Assembly (NCBI GenBank): GCA_937136425.1
Contig: CAKZON010000076.1
Span: 1 to 64,000 of the forward strand
Reading direction: 5' to 3'
From: an uncultured Crocinitomix sp.
GTDB taxonomy: Bacteria > Bacteroidota > Bacteroidia > Flavobacteriales_D > Crocinitomicaceae
Length of the DNA: 64,000 nt
Positions 25,046 through 33,343 of the stretch are shown here, piece after piece. The notes beneath the pieces were generated by a model. That model was not told where the DNA came from, made no database searches, and saw only the letters and a program-made list of their open reading frames with translations. The translations under genes and the position numbers were made by a program. Within the stretch, counting starts at the first letter, position 1. Each line of letters begins with the position of its first letter.

Positions 25046-26627
25046 GAGTGGCGTTTTATTAATCCTTTTAACTATTTTCCTGACCGGTTCCGCAATCGGT
25101 CAGGAATTTAATTTTTACTCGGGTAAAAATGTACTAGGTGAAAAAATGTATGGCCTTGAAGATAAGCACGGCCTAAAAGTCACTGAGCTCAAATGGCGAT
25201 CGCATTATAAATATGAGATTGAGCAGTTTGGACAACCTCTTGGAGTTGTTTCTGAAGATGGAGAAAACTATTTCTTTATTAATATGATGGGAGAACGTGT
25301 TTCAACTTTCTCTTTTCCTGAAACTTATGTAATAGAGGATATGCGAATGCAATACGAACTTGATGTTAAGATTACTTATTACTTGTATAATGCACATGAA
25401 AACACCTCAAACTATCGTTATTATTTGAACAAAGATTGTGCATGCGAACCACGGCCGTATTATCCTTGTCCGCCGCGTTTTCCAATGGACACAACAAATA
25501 GTTCAAGAGCAGTTAAACAAGTGCAGCAAATGCAGTTTATTCTTGAATTCTATACGCTTGATAGTGCAGTTACTTATGCAAACAAACTTATAAAAGAGGA
25601 TGCAAATGAACCGCAATATCATTATTATAAAGCATGGTTACTTGAGCAGGCATTTATGATTTCTTATAATCGCTACTCTTTAGTGAATTATGGAGATGAA
25701 TTTCCTGTTTATATGTGGGATGAATTAATTCGACTGAGAGATAAAGGCTTAATAGGAAATGACGAAAAACTGCAGATGTATTTAGCACAATATGAGCGAA
25801 TTCAAAAAGAAATTGAAAAATTAGAAAAGCAACCCAATTGGTTTCAGCGGAATAAGAAGGATGCTGTTCGATATATCTTGGATGAAAGTGATTTTGGATA
25901 TGTTAATATCGGTGATGAGTTTGGTAGTTGGTATGATGAAGAAAATTATAAACTCAGAAATAAATCATATCATGAGGCAATAGATGCTTTAACAGAGGTT
26001 GTAGCATTGGAGAATGAGGAGGAAGTTGTTGTGTTAACTAAGGCTTGGCAAAATTTAATTATTGATGCTTTCCTTTGGGAGCATACAATTCCTTACACTG
26101 GAGGAGCTTTACCTTATGAATCGGTGTATGATCGGAACGAAACAGAATTGCGTAAAAGCCCGCATTTATATACACTTTTAAAATATGAAAAGTTTGGTCC
26201 TATCATGCGTTTAAACGGCACGCAACGGAATGATGAAATTGGAGTAGGGCTTGGGTTAAACTTTGGTGCATTAACAAGGATTAATAAAATTTGGACAACA
26301 GAAATTAGTACAGGCTTAGGTTATAATCACTTTTTCACCAATAATACTTATGGCGAGTTTTATCTTGATTTTACGCTTGCTCCAGCAGGTTGGGTTGAAT
26401 TAAGAACTAGCCCTTCCATTTTAACAAATTATGATGGTGTAAAGGGAGTAGGTTTTTTGCCTACTATTGGTGTCAGAATTTGGGACATTTATTTAAGTTA
26501 TGGCTATAATTTTGCCAATAAATCCAAGTTTAATGCCATTCGCGGACATAGTTTTGGTTTGAGTTATGGCTTTACTTTTTTGAGTAGTCCTACATTTATT
26601 GAAAAAGAGGATGGATTTGAGCTTTAA
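25038..26627 (+). CDS. Hypothetical exported protein with C-terminal beta-barrel-like region
   Basis: A 529-residue protein when started at the ATG at 25038, which yields the signal peptide MIRSGVLLILLTIFLTGSAIG; it overlaps the BNR gene's end by 8 bases. I do not recognise the family. Visible parts are a cysteine cluster DCACEPRPYYPCPPR (about 130-145), a TPR-like helical region (YHYYKAWLLEQAF, about 175-300), and a C-terminal 130 residues of alternating strands (GVGLGLNFGAL, LGYNHFF, GLSYGFTF) typical of a small outer-membrane barrel. Overlap suggests co-expression with the BNR protein. It ends tail-to-tail with the next gene, stops overlapping by 4 bases. Confidence 0.65.
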   Translation: MIRSGVLLILLTIFLTGSAIGQEFNFYSGKNVLGEKMYGLEDKHGLKVTELKWRSHYKYEIEQFGQPLGVVSEDGENYFFINMMGERVSTFSFPETYVIEDMRMQYELDVKITYYLYNAHENTSNYRYYLNKDCACEPRPYYPCPPRFPMDTTNSSRAVKQVQQMQFILEFYTLDSAVTYANKLIKEDANEPQYHYYKAWLLEQAFMISYNRYSLVNYGDEFPVYMWDELIRLRDKGLIGNDEKLQMYLAQYERIQKEIEKLEKQPNWFQRNKKDAVRYILDESDFGYVNIGDEFGSWYDEENYKLRNKSYHEAIDALTEVVALENEEEVVVLTKAWQNLIIDAFLWEHTIPYTGGALPYESVYDRNETELRKSPHLYTLLKYEKFGPIMRLNGTQRNDEIGVGLGLNFGALTRINKIWTTEISTGLGYNHFFTNNTYGEFYLDFTLAPAGWVELRTSPSILTNYDGVKGVGFLPTIGVRIWDIYLSYGYNFANKSKFNAIRGHSFGLSYGFTFLSSPTFIEKEDGFEL

Positions 26628-27511
26628 TCGATTAGATTAATTCCATTTTTACCACAATTAAAGAGTAAGTCTATTGCACTCAGGTTGTTTTCAAAATCGC
26701 CTTTATTTAGCACTTGTTGATATGCTTGCGCTTGAAAATTTGTTCGCGATTTTGGGTACATCTCATTTTTTAGTTCAATAGAACTGTTTTCTTCTTTTTG
26801 GGAAATACGAACTTTACATTCAATACCAAAGCAGCTCATTAAAAAGTGAGTTAATTCCAAACTTAAATCGACTAATTTTTCGTGCTTTTTTTGCAATATT
26901 TCAAAAAGCTCGTCTGCATAATATTCGAAATAAGGTGCTCTCCGGTAAGCACTTTCAATTGCTTTAATATGATCTTTTTGCCAATCTTCTGTATAGCTTA
27001 TTAAGATATCATTCATTAAAGTTTCTTTGCCATTTGGCCGAACAACTGGAACGATAAGATTTTGCAACCCGTTAGCAGATAAAATAGTACACCTGCTGCG
27101 ATAGGATTGTTTTTGAAACCGCTCGTTAACATCTAAAATTATTTCTTGAATGGGCTTAATGTTGGCAAAGTAGGCCAAGTTCCCTAAATAACTTGCAGGT
27201 GAAATAATACTTGTTGTCTCTGTTTCGGAGGTTTCTATTATTGCGCTAGTAGCTATATCCAGTTGTAATTCTCCCGAAATAATTTGTGCAACCTCTTGAT
27301 TTGATTTTGTTTTTAATGCCGCCTCGTAGGTAATCGCAGTCCTAATGTCATCAAAACTTTTTTGATGCACCAAACGTATTGGTCGCCGCGTAAAAGTATA
27401 AGAGCTTTCATTCTGCCCCTCCTCATGGTAAGCCAATCGGGCATTAAGGTTTTTGGTGACTCCAAAATGATAAGTACCGTCAGAGCAAACTAAAATATAA
27501 GCCGTAAACAT
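26624..27511 (-). CDS. WbqC-family protein with fused N-terminal GIY-YIG-like domain
   Basis: A 295-residue fusion. Residues 1-80 align with small UPF0213-type GIY-YIG nuclease domains: AYILVCSDG, then HFGVTKNLNARLAYHEEG, RRPIRLVHQKSF and the E63 of YEAALK. The catalytic tyrosine of the second motif (Y-x-G) is H15 here, while R25 and E63 are kept, so the nuclease may be inactive. Residues 105-280 are a WbqC domain (SPASYLGNLAYFANI, LMNDILISYTEDWQKDHI, YRRAPYFEYYADEL), a family linked to surface-glycan loci. It follows lepB by 9 bases, the dapB-lepB-wbqC order I know from other Flavobacteriales. The fusion is uncommon in my experience. Confidence 0.8.
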   Translation of the reverse strand: MFTAYILVCSDGTYHFGVTKNLNARLAYHEEGQNESSYTFTRRPIRLVHQKSFDDIRTAITYEAALKTKSNQEVAQIISGELQLDIATSAIIETSETETTSIISPASYLGNLAYFANIKPIQEIILDVNERFQKQSYRSRCTILSANGLQNLIVPVVRPNGKETLMNDILISYTEDWQKDHIKAIESAYRRAPYFEYYADELFEILQKKHEKLVDLSLELTHFLMSCFGIECKVRISQKEENSSIELKNEMYPKSRTNFQAQAYQQVLNKGDFENNLSAIDLLFNCGKNGINLID

Positions 27512-27520
27512 GTACCTGGA

Positions 27521-29362
27521 TTAATCAATCCCGCTAAATATTCTGTTCCAACGTACTCCTTGGTCGCCTTTTGACATCCAAATAAATGCAGCACGTCCTA
27601 CTACGTGATCCTCAGGGACAAACCCCCAGAATCTTGAATCGGCAGAACTATTTCTATTATCTCCCATCAGCCAGTAGTAGTTCATTTCAATGGTATAAGT
27701 AGTTACTTTTTTACCGTCGATATAAATGCCATCTGCCTTTTCAGCAAGTGTATGATGCTCATATGCCGTTATAATTCTGCGGTAAATTGGAAGTGACTTA
27801 TGATTCAATTCCACCACATCTCCAGCAGCAGGAATTTTTAACGGACCAAAATTATCTTCAGACCAATCATATTGATTGTTATTAGGGAAGATAGGGTAGT
27901 AACTTGTAGGAGTTCCTTTTTCCAAATCTTTTTTGTAATAACCTAGCTCCTTAGTGTATGGCACCAATTCCGGATATTTTGGTTTAACCTCTGCAAATTT
28001 TGTTTTTGACATTGGAATGGTAACATCACCAAACTCATCATAACCTAATTCAAAAGCACTACATCCAAAGTTTTCGCGGTAAAAATTGTCTTCAGCCATT
28101 GTCCATTGTCTTGACGATTGATTGTCTTTTTCTTGGCTAAAGCTATAAGGATGTCTATACCCTTTTAAGGTGTATTTATATTGCATGTGCGGAGCTTGAT
28201 AAGCCAATTCATTATTCACATACAACTCTTTGTCCTTAATTTCTATTTCATCACCATAAATGGCAACGCAACGCTTAATATAATTCTCTCTTTTATCAAC
28301 TGGTCGATCTAAGATTCCATTGATCGCAGTATAGCCTCTTTTTTGATCTTCTTCGTCTTGCAGTCTACAAAAGACCTTACCCTCTGCAAAGTTATTTCGA
28401 GCTCTATTGATGTAATACTGCATATTGCCTTCAAAACCACCAACACCTAATCCGTCAGAATAGGCCATTAAATAGGCTTCATCCATCAAAATTTGTTCGT
28501 ATGTATGTCCAATTAACCCATAAGGCATTCTAGGATCATTTAAAGCGCTATCTCCAGCAGGGAAATTGAATACTGTTACATCATTTCGCTCTACAAATCG
28601 GAAACCTGGTAAACGCGTATAAGGTATTTTTTGAATCTCAACATATGACTTTACATTCATTAGTGGTGCAAAACTATTGTGCACTACCGGGTATGAGAAT
28701 GGTGTCATTGGAACACGCGGTCCAAAGGTTAATTTTTCTACAAATAAATAATCACCAACCATTAATGTTTTTTCCATTGATCCAGTAGGAATCGTATAGG
28801 GTTCAAAAACATAGGTTCTAATTGCACTTGCAGCAATTAATGCAAATAAAATGGCATCACCCCATTCTTTAAAAATTGATTTTTTACCTGATTTTCTGCT
28901 AAATCCTAGTTTTGAAATGGGATAAGCAATTGCATGTCCAATAATGGGTAAAGCAAAGAATAGTGCTACATGGTCACTTGGAGTTCTTGCATCAACTTGC
29001 TTTGGAATATCCCAGTTGGTATCTTTAACAGGTTGCGATTCTTCGTTATTTGCTATTTTCCAAAATACAGGAAAAGGAAATAGAATTCCTAAAATTGTTT
29101 CTTTAACACCAAAAACGCCGAATTTACGAATGACAGTTACATTGATGGCTGCCCACATAATAAATTGAATTCCTGGCATCAATAAAAAGATAACCCAATA
29201 CCAAGGTTGTTTACAAGCACGTAAAACAACAAAATAGTTGTAAAACGGAATATAAGCTGTCCATGCTGGTGCGTCAATTCGTGGCAAAAACTTAAACCAA
29301 AGTCCAATGGCTGGAGTCAGCACAATGATTAAATATCCTATTATTAAACTTAAATATTCCAT
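27521..29362 (-). CDS. lepB: Signal peptidase I
   Basis: A 613-residue leader peptidase, longer than proteobacterial LepB. The first 110 residues form an extra membrane region (WTAYIPFYNYFVVLRACKQ, a DUF5684-like module). A second membrane anchor at 170-185 precedes the catalytic part: nucleophile S195 in IPTGSMEKTL, general base K363 in YIKRCVAIYGD, and the C-terminal box GDNRNSSADSRFWGFV. Residues 265-345 and 370-470 are lineage-type insertions. It cleaves signal peptides of exported proteins at the outer face of the inner membrane. One base separates it from dapB upstream. Confidence 0.95.
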   Translation of the reverse strand: MEYLSLIIGYLIIVLTPAIGLWFKFLPRIDAPAWTAYIPFYNYFVVLRACKQPWYWVIFLLMPGIQFIMWAAINVTVIRKFGVFGVKETILGILFPFPVFWKIANNEESQPVKDTNWDIPKQVDARTPSDHVALFFALPIIGHAIAYPISKLGFSRKSGKKSIFKEWGDAILFALIAASAIRTYVFEPYTIPTGSMEKTLMVGDYLFVEKLTFGPRVPMTPFSYPVVHNSFAPLMNVKSYVEIQKIPYTRLPGFRFVERNDVTVFNFPAGDSALNDPRMPYGLIGHTYEQILMDEAYLMAYSDGLGVGGFEGNMQYYINRARNNFAEGKVFCRLQDEEDQKRGYTAINGILDRPVDKRENYIKRCVAIYGDEIEIKDKELYVNNELAYQAPHMQYKYTLKGYRHPYSFSQEKDNQSSRQWTMAEDNFYRENFGCSAFELGYDEFGDVTIPMSKTKFAEVKPKYPELVPYTKELGYYKKDLEKGTPTSYYPIFPNNNQYDWSEDNFGPLKIPAAGDVVELNHKSLPIYRRIITAYEHHTLAEKADGIYIDGKKVTTYTIEMNYYWLMGDNRNSSADSRFWGFVPEDHVVGRAAFIWMSKGDQGVRWNRIFSGID

Positions 29363-29363
29363 A

Positions 29364-30083
29364 TTAAAATTTTAAAACGTCTTGCATTGTAAAAACACCC
29401 TTTTTTCCAATTAACCATTCAGCAGCTAATACGCTACCTTGAGCAAAACCTTTGCGGTTATGGGCAGTGTGCTTAATTTCAATGCTGTCAATTGCTGACG
29501 TGTACTTTATTTCATGTGTTCCGGGTACTTTGGGTAGACGAAGCGATTCAATAGAAAGGGCTTCGTCATTTTCCAAGGCGGTCGGTTTATTGTTTTCCCA
29601 ACTGTTATAATGTTGGTGTTCTTCTATAATTTGTTCGGCCAAGCTAATTCCTGTTCCGCTTGGAGCATCTAATTTTTCTGTATGATGAATCTCGACAACT
29701 TCAGCCGAATAATCATTCAGTTCGTTCATTATTTTAGCCAAATAACGGTTCACTGCAAAAAATGCATTTACTCCTAAACTAAAGTTAGTAGCGTGTAACA
29801 TGCAACCAGATTTGGATGAGCAATAAGTGCTTAACGCATCTAAATCATCATACCAACCTGTTGTACCAATTGCTACAGGAATCGATTTGTCAATAGCAAA
29901 ACGAATATTTTCAGCAGCAAATTCTGGTTTTGAAAATTCAATTATTACATCTGTATTACTATAATCGAAAGATTCTTTAGGGTTTGAACTATCAACGCGT
30001 GCAGTTATTTGATGACCTCTCTCTATAGCAAAGGCCTCAATTTCTTTCCCCATTTTTCCGTACCCAAAAAGTGCGATATTCAT
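29364..30083 (-). CDS. dapB: 4-hydroxy-tetrahydrodipicolinate reductase
   Basis: A 239-residue enzyme. It has the N-terminal nucleotide-binding motif FGYGKMGKEIE, the IGTTGW loop, and the active-site EIHHTEKLDAPSGTG with the His-His pair and Lys of DapB. It reduces the dapA product with NAD(P)H in lysine and diaminopimelate synthesis, feeding peptidoglycan. First gene of the dapB-lepB-wbqC operon. Confidence 0.96.
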   Translation of the reverse strand: MNIALFGYGKMGKEIEAFAIERGHQITARVDSSNPKESFDYSNTDVIIEFSKPEFAAENIRFAIDKSIPVAIGTTGWYDDLDALSTYCSSKSGCMLHATNFSLGVNAFFAVNRYLAKIMNELNDYSAEVVEIHHTEKLDAPSGTGISLAEQIIEEHQHYNSWENNKPTALENDEALSIESLRLPKVPGTHEIKYTSAIDSIEIKHTAHNRKGFAQGSVLAAEWLIGKKGVFTMQDVLKF

Positions 30084-30224
30084 TTAAAAAGTTTCTGCGA
30101 AAATAAGAATTTTAATGCTGATTTGCTTTTGTACTGGCATATCATTTTATAGGGTTAGTAAAAGAATCATCAATTCGTTACAAAATCCTTTTTGGAATCT
30201 AGGTTTTACTTTCCTCTTTTTAAG

Positions 30225-30232
30225 TAAATTTG
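30225..30232 (+). promoter_or_regulatory. Bacteroidota -7 promoter element upstream of the first lipoprotein gene
   Basis: TAAATTTG matches TAnnTTTG exactly, 33 bases before the start at 30266. Confidence 0.55.
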
Positions 30233-30265
30233 TAGGGAAATCAATCATTAATTTTTATTTAAATA

Positions 30266-30925
30266 ATGAAACCATACTTTATCCTTTCAACCCTTTTTAT
30301 AAGTTTGTTTTTAGCTAGTTGCAATGCCGATTCGGATATTAGTGAATCAGATCAACTTGAAGTGAATGAATTGGATGAAATGAATGATCTCATGGATGAA
30401 TTAAATAATCCAGATCCTTTAGATACAAATGATTGGAGAAATTATTTTGACATGGCTGTTCCTGCTCCAATGTTTGAAATGGAAGAGTTAAATCCAACAG
30501 CAATAGCACAATATGGTTATGTTGAGGAGGTTGAAATAGACTCAGTTAACACAGAAGTGAAAGAACATTACTTAATCGTATTAATGGAGCAAAAATCTTT
30601 GATCGAAGATTATCCTGTTGAGCGTGAGATTGATGTAATGTCCTATCGAAATGATGCCGTTAATGCTCTTTTAGGAAATAATAACGGGTTTAAAAATTTA
30701 ACTGAAGAGCCTGCAGTAGAAGATTTACACGGGTTGGAATGTGTGAGAAATGAACTGTCTAGAACATTGACTGGGAATAATGGAGACATACTTTTGTATT
30801 ACCAAATGGCAATTGTAGAAGGTGAGACTGCTTTTTATCAAATTTTAACTTGGTGTATTGACTCACAACGAGAAGATTTTGAATACGAAATGGAAAAAAT
30901 TATTAACTCTTTTAAAGAGATTTAA
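30266..30925 (+). CDS. Lipoprotein, paralogue of the next gene
   Basis: A 219-residue lipoprotein: MKPYFILSTLFISLFLASC ends in a lipobox with C19. An acidic linker (about 22-50, rich in Asp/Glu/Asn) follows. The folded part (55-219) has segments also found in the gene at 31007: AIAQYGYVEEV, EHYLIVLMEQKS, ETAFYQILTW and the C-terminal EKIINSFKEI. I do not recognise a named family. It could be a small sensor or adhesion protein; no function claimed. Confidence 0.7.
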   Translation: MKPYFILSTLFISLFLASCNADSDISESDQLEVNELDEMNDLMDELNNPDPLDTNDWRNYFDMAVPAPMFEMEELNPTAIAQYGYVEEVEIDSVNTEVKEHYLIVLMEQKSLIEDYPVEREIDVMSYRNDAVNALLGNNNGFKNLTEEPAVEDLHGLECVRNELSRTLTGNNGDILLYYQMAIVEGETAFYQILTWCIDSQREDFEYEMEKIINSFKEI

Positions 30926-30964
30926 TCAACCAATAGAAAAGGAAGTTATTCCAAGCATAATTCG

Positions 30965-30972
30965 TATTTTTG
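30965..30972 (+). promoter_or_regulatory. Bacteroidota -7 promoter element upstream of the second lipoprotein gene
   Basis: TATTTTTG matches TAnnTTTG exactly, 34 bases before the start at 31007, so the second copy may have its own promoter. Confidence 0.5.
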
Positions 30973-31006
30973 ATCGTTACCGTAGTCTTGAATTAAACCG
31001 TAGCAA

Positions 31007-31537
31007 ATGAAACTTAAAACCTATTTATCACTCTTACTTTTTTTAGTCTTATTTGTTTCTTGTAATGGAGAATCAGATTTTGAGCAAAAAAATATAGATG
31101 GCGATTTTACCATTGAATTGCCAACTTATATGCATGAATTAGATTTGGGAATTCCTGAAGCTGCTATGCAATATGGTAATGAATTAGAAGAGCATTATGT
31201 TGCAGTATTAAAAGAATCACCTTCAACATTAATGGAATATGGGGTAATTAATTTGGCTGGATATGCAGATATGTACATGTCAGGTTTTGAAGTTTCTATA
31301 GAAGGTGCAACAATAAATCAATTAAGTGATGGGGTCGAGCAGCATAATGGTATGGAGGTAATCACTTTTGATGCTGATGGAATATTACCAGAAAATGGAT
31401 TAGGAATTTACTATTATATTAAATTTTATAAAAGCGAAACGGCTTATTACTATGTGCTTGATTGGACCTTGTCAGATTACAAGGAACAACATTTAAGCGA
31501 CATGAAAAAAATAACAAATTCAATAAAAGAACTATAA
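31007..31537 (+). CDS. Lipoprotein, paralogue of the previous gene
   Basis: A 176-residue lipoprotein: MKLKTYLSLLLFLVLFVSC ends in a lipobox with C19. It lacks the long acidic linker of its neighbour but shares the folded part in order: FTIELPTYMHELD, AAMQYGNELEEHYVAVLKES, ETAYYYVLDWTL and KKITNSIKEL at the end. The pair is best explained by an old tandem duplication. It is followed after 4 bases by ettA, so they may share a transcript. Confidence 0.7.
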   Translation: MKLKTYLSLLLFLVLFVSCNGESDFEQKNIDGDFTIELPTYMHELDLGIPEAAMQYGNELEEHYVAVLKESPSTLMEYGVINLAGYADMYMSGFEVSIEGATINQLSDGVEQHNGMEVITFDADGILPENGLGIYYYIKFYKSETAYYYVLDWTLSDYKEQHLSDMKKITNSIKEL

Positions 31538-31541
31538 CAAT

Positions 31542-33227
31542 ATGTCAGACGATAAGAAGATTATATTTTCAATGGTGGGTGTTTCTAAAGCAACGCCGCA
31601 AGGAAAACCAATTATAAAAAACATTTATTTATCCTTTTATTACGGAGCCAAAATTGGTATTATCGGGATGAATGGTTCAGGTAAGTCAACGGTGTTAAAA
31701 ATTATTGCTGGGTTGGATAAAGCTTACCAAGGTGAGGTTGTTTTTAATAGTGATTATTCAGTAGGTTATCTTGCTCAGGAACCAATTGTAGATCCTGAAA
31801 AAACAGTGAAAGAAATTGTGCAAGAAGGTGTGCAAGCTACGGTGGATTTGCTAAAAGAATATGAAGAGATCAATGCAGGTTTCATGGATGAAGCTGTAAT
31901 GAATGATCCTGATAAAATGAATGCATTGATTGAGCGCCAAGGAACTGTACAAGAAAAAATTGATCAGTTAGACGCTTGGGATTTAGATAGCAAACTAGAG
32001 CGTGCAATGGATGCGCTGCGTTGCCCACCAGAAGATCAAAAAATTGGTACGCTTTCAGGAGGAGAAAAAAGACGTGTTGCACTTTGCCGTTTACTTCTTC
32101 AAAATCCTGATATCTTATTATTGGATGAGCCTACCAACCACTTAGACGCTGAGTCTGTTGATTGGTTAGAACAACATTTAAAGCAGTACAGCGGAACTGT
32201 TATTGCAATTACGCACGACCGTTACTTCTTAGATAATGTGGCAGGTTGGATTTTAGAGTTGGATCGTGGTTCAGGTATTCCGTGGAAAGGAAATTATTCT
32301 TCTTGGTTAGATCAAAAAACCAAGAAAATGGCCGGGGAAGAAAAACAAGCCAGCAAGCGAAGAAAAGTACTAGAGCGTGAGTTAGAATGGGTACGTATGA
32401 ATCCTAAAGGAAGGCATGCTAAAAATAAAGCGCGTTTAAATAATTACGATAAATTATTAAGTGAGGATACTAATACGCGTGATGAGAAATTGGAACTTCC
32501 AATCCCGAATGGTCCAAGATTAGGAACTAATGTGATTGAAGCTGCAGGTGTTTCAAAGAGTTTTGATACAAAACTATTGTATGACGATTTGAACTTTAAT
32601 TTACCTCCTGCAGGAATTGTTGGAATTATTGGACCAAATGGTGCGGGTAAAACAACTATTTTCAAAATGATAATGGATGAATTGACTCCTGACGGTGGTG
32701 AATTTAAAGTAGGGGAGACAGTTGAAATTGGATACGTAGATCAAGATCATAAGGACATGGATCCTGAAAAAACAATTTTTGAGGTTGTAACTGGCGGAAC
32801 AGAACACATTGAAATTGGAAATCAGAAAATTAATTCACGTGCTTATTTAAGTCGTTTCAACTTTAATGGAGCTGATCAAGGTAAAAAAGTAGGTGTACTT
32901 TCTGGTGGAGAAAGAAACAGACTACATTTGGCTATGACCTTAAAAACTGAGGCGAATGTTTTGTTACTGGATGAGCCTACCAATGATTTGGATGTAAATA
33001 CAATTCGTGCATTGGAAGAAGGTATTGAAAGCTTTGCAGGTTGTGCAGTAGTAATTTCTCACGACAGATGGTTTTTAGATCGAATTTGTACACATATTTT
33101 AGCTTTTGAAAACGATTCAAGTGTTTATTGGTTTGAAGGAACTTATTCTGAATATGAAGAAAATCGTAGAAAAAGATTAGGAGATACGGAACCAAAACGT
33201 GTTCGTTACAGAAAGTTAATGAATTAA
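31542..33227 (+). CDS. ettA: Energy-dependent translational throttle protein EttA (ABC-F)
   Basis: A 561-residue ABC-F ATPase with two nucleotide-binding domains and no membrane segment. Walker A motifs are GMNGSGKST and GPNGAGKTT, signatures LSGGEKRRVAL and LSGGERNRLHL, and Walker B LLLDEPTNHLD and LLLDEPTNDLD. The linker between domains (KQASKRRKVLERELEWV) corresponds to the tRNA-interaction motif, and the N-terminal opening and length match EttA. It binds the ribosomal E site and gates the first elongation steps according to ATP level. A strong terminator follows. Confidence 0.93.
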   Translation: MSDDKKIIFSMVGVSKATPQGKPIIKNIYLSFYYGAKIGIIGMNGSGKSTVLKIIAGLDKAYQGEVVFNSDYSVGYLAQEPIVDPEKTVKEIVQEGVQATVDLLKEYEEINAGFMDEAVMNDPDKMNALIERQGTVQEKIDQLDAWDLDSKLERAMDALRCPPEDQKIGTLSGGEKRRVALCRLLLQNPDILLLDEPTNHLDAESVDWLEQHLKQYSGTVIAITHDRYFLDNVAGWILELDRGSGIPWKGNYSSWLDQKTKKMAGEEKQASKRRKVLERELEWVRMNPKGRHAKNKARLNNYDKLLSEDTNTRDEKLELPIPNGPRLGTNVIEAAGVSKSFDTKLLYDDLNFNLPPAGIVGIIGPNGAGKTTIFKMIMDELTPDGGEFKVGETVEIGYVDQDHKDMDPEKTIFEVVTGGTEHIEIGNQKINSRAYLSRFNFNGADQGKKVGVLSGGERNRLHLAMTLKTEANVLLLDEPTNDLDVNTIRALEEGIESFAGCAVVISHDRWFLDRICTHILAFENDSSVYWFEGTYSEYEENRRKRLGDTEPKRVRYRKLMN

Positions 33228-33249
33228 AATATTGTTAGAAAACAAGGTT

Positions 33250-33285
33250 AAAAGAGGTTTGTAGCGTTACAAACCTCTTTTTTTT
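33250..33285 (+). terminator. Rho-independent terminator after ettA
   Basis: A perfect stem: AAAGAGGTTTGTA (33251-33263) pairs with TACAAACCTCTTT (33268-33280) around a GCGT loop, followed by a T-run to 33285. It lies 23 bases after the ettA stop and before the promoter of the next gene. Confidence 0.9.
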
Positions 33286-33316
33286 GGAATCCACTTAAAG
33301 ACTGGATGAGAATAAC

Positions 33317-33324
33317 TAAATTTG
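33317..33324 (+). promoter_or_regulatory. Bacteroidota -7 promoter element upstream of the cystathionine beta-synthase-type gene
   Basis: TAAATTTG matches TAnnTTTG exactly, 19 bases before the ATG at 33344 and just downstream of the ettA terminator. Confidence 0.6.
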
Positions 33325-33343
33325 CACGCATAAATACGAGAGA

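Noticed and set aside
30115-30318. 67-codon plus-strand frame upstream of the first lipoprotein gene
   Set aside because: It spans the -7 element and overlaps the lipoprotein start in another frame; hydrophobic composition reflects AT-rich intergenic DNA.
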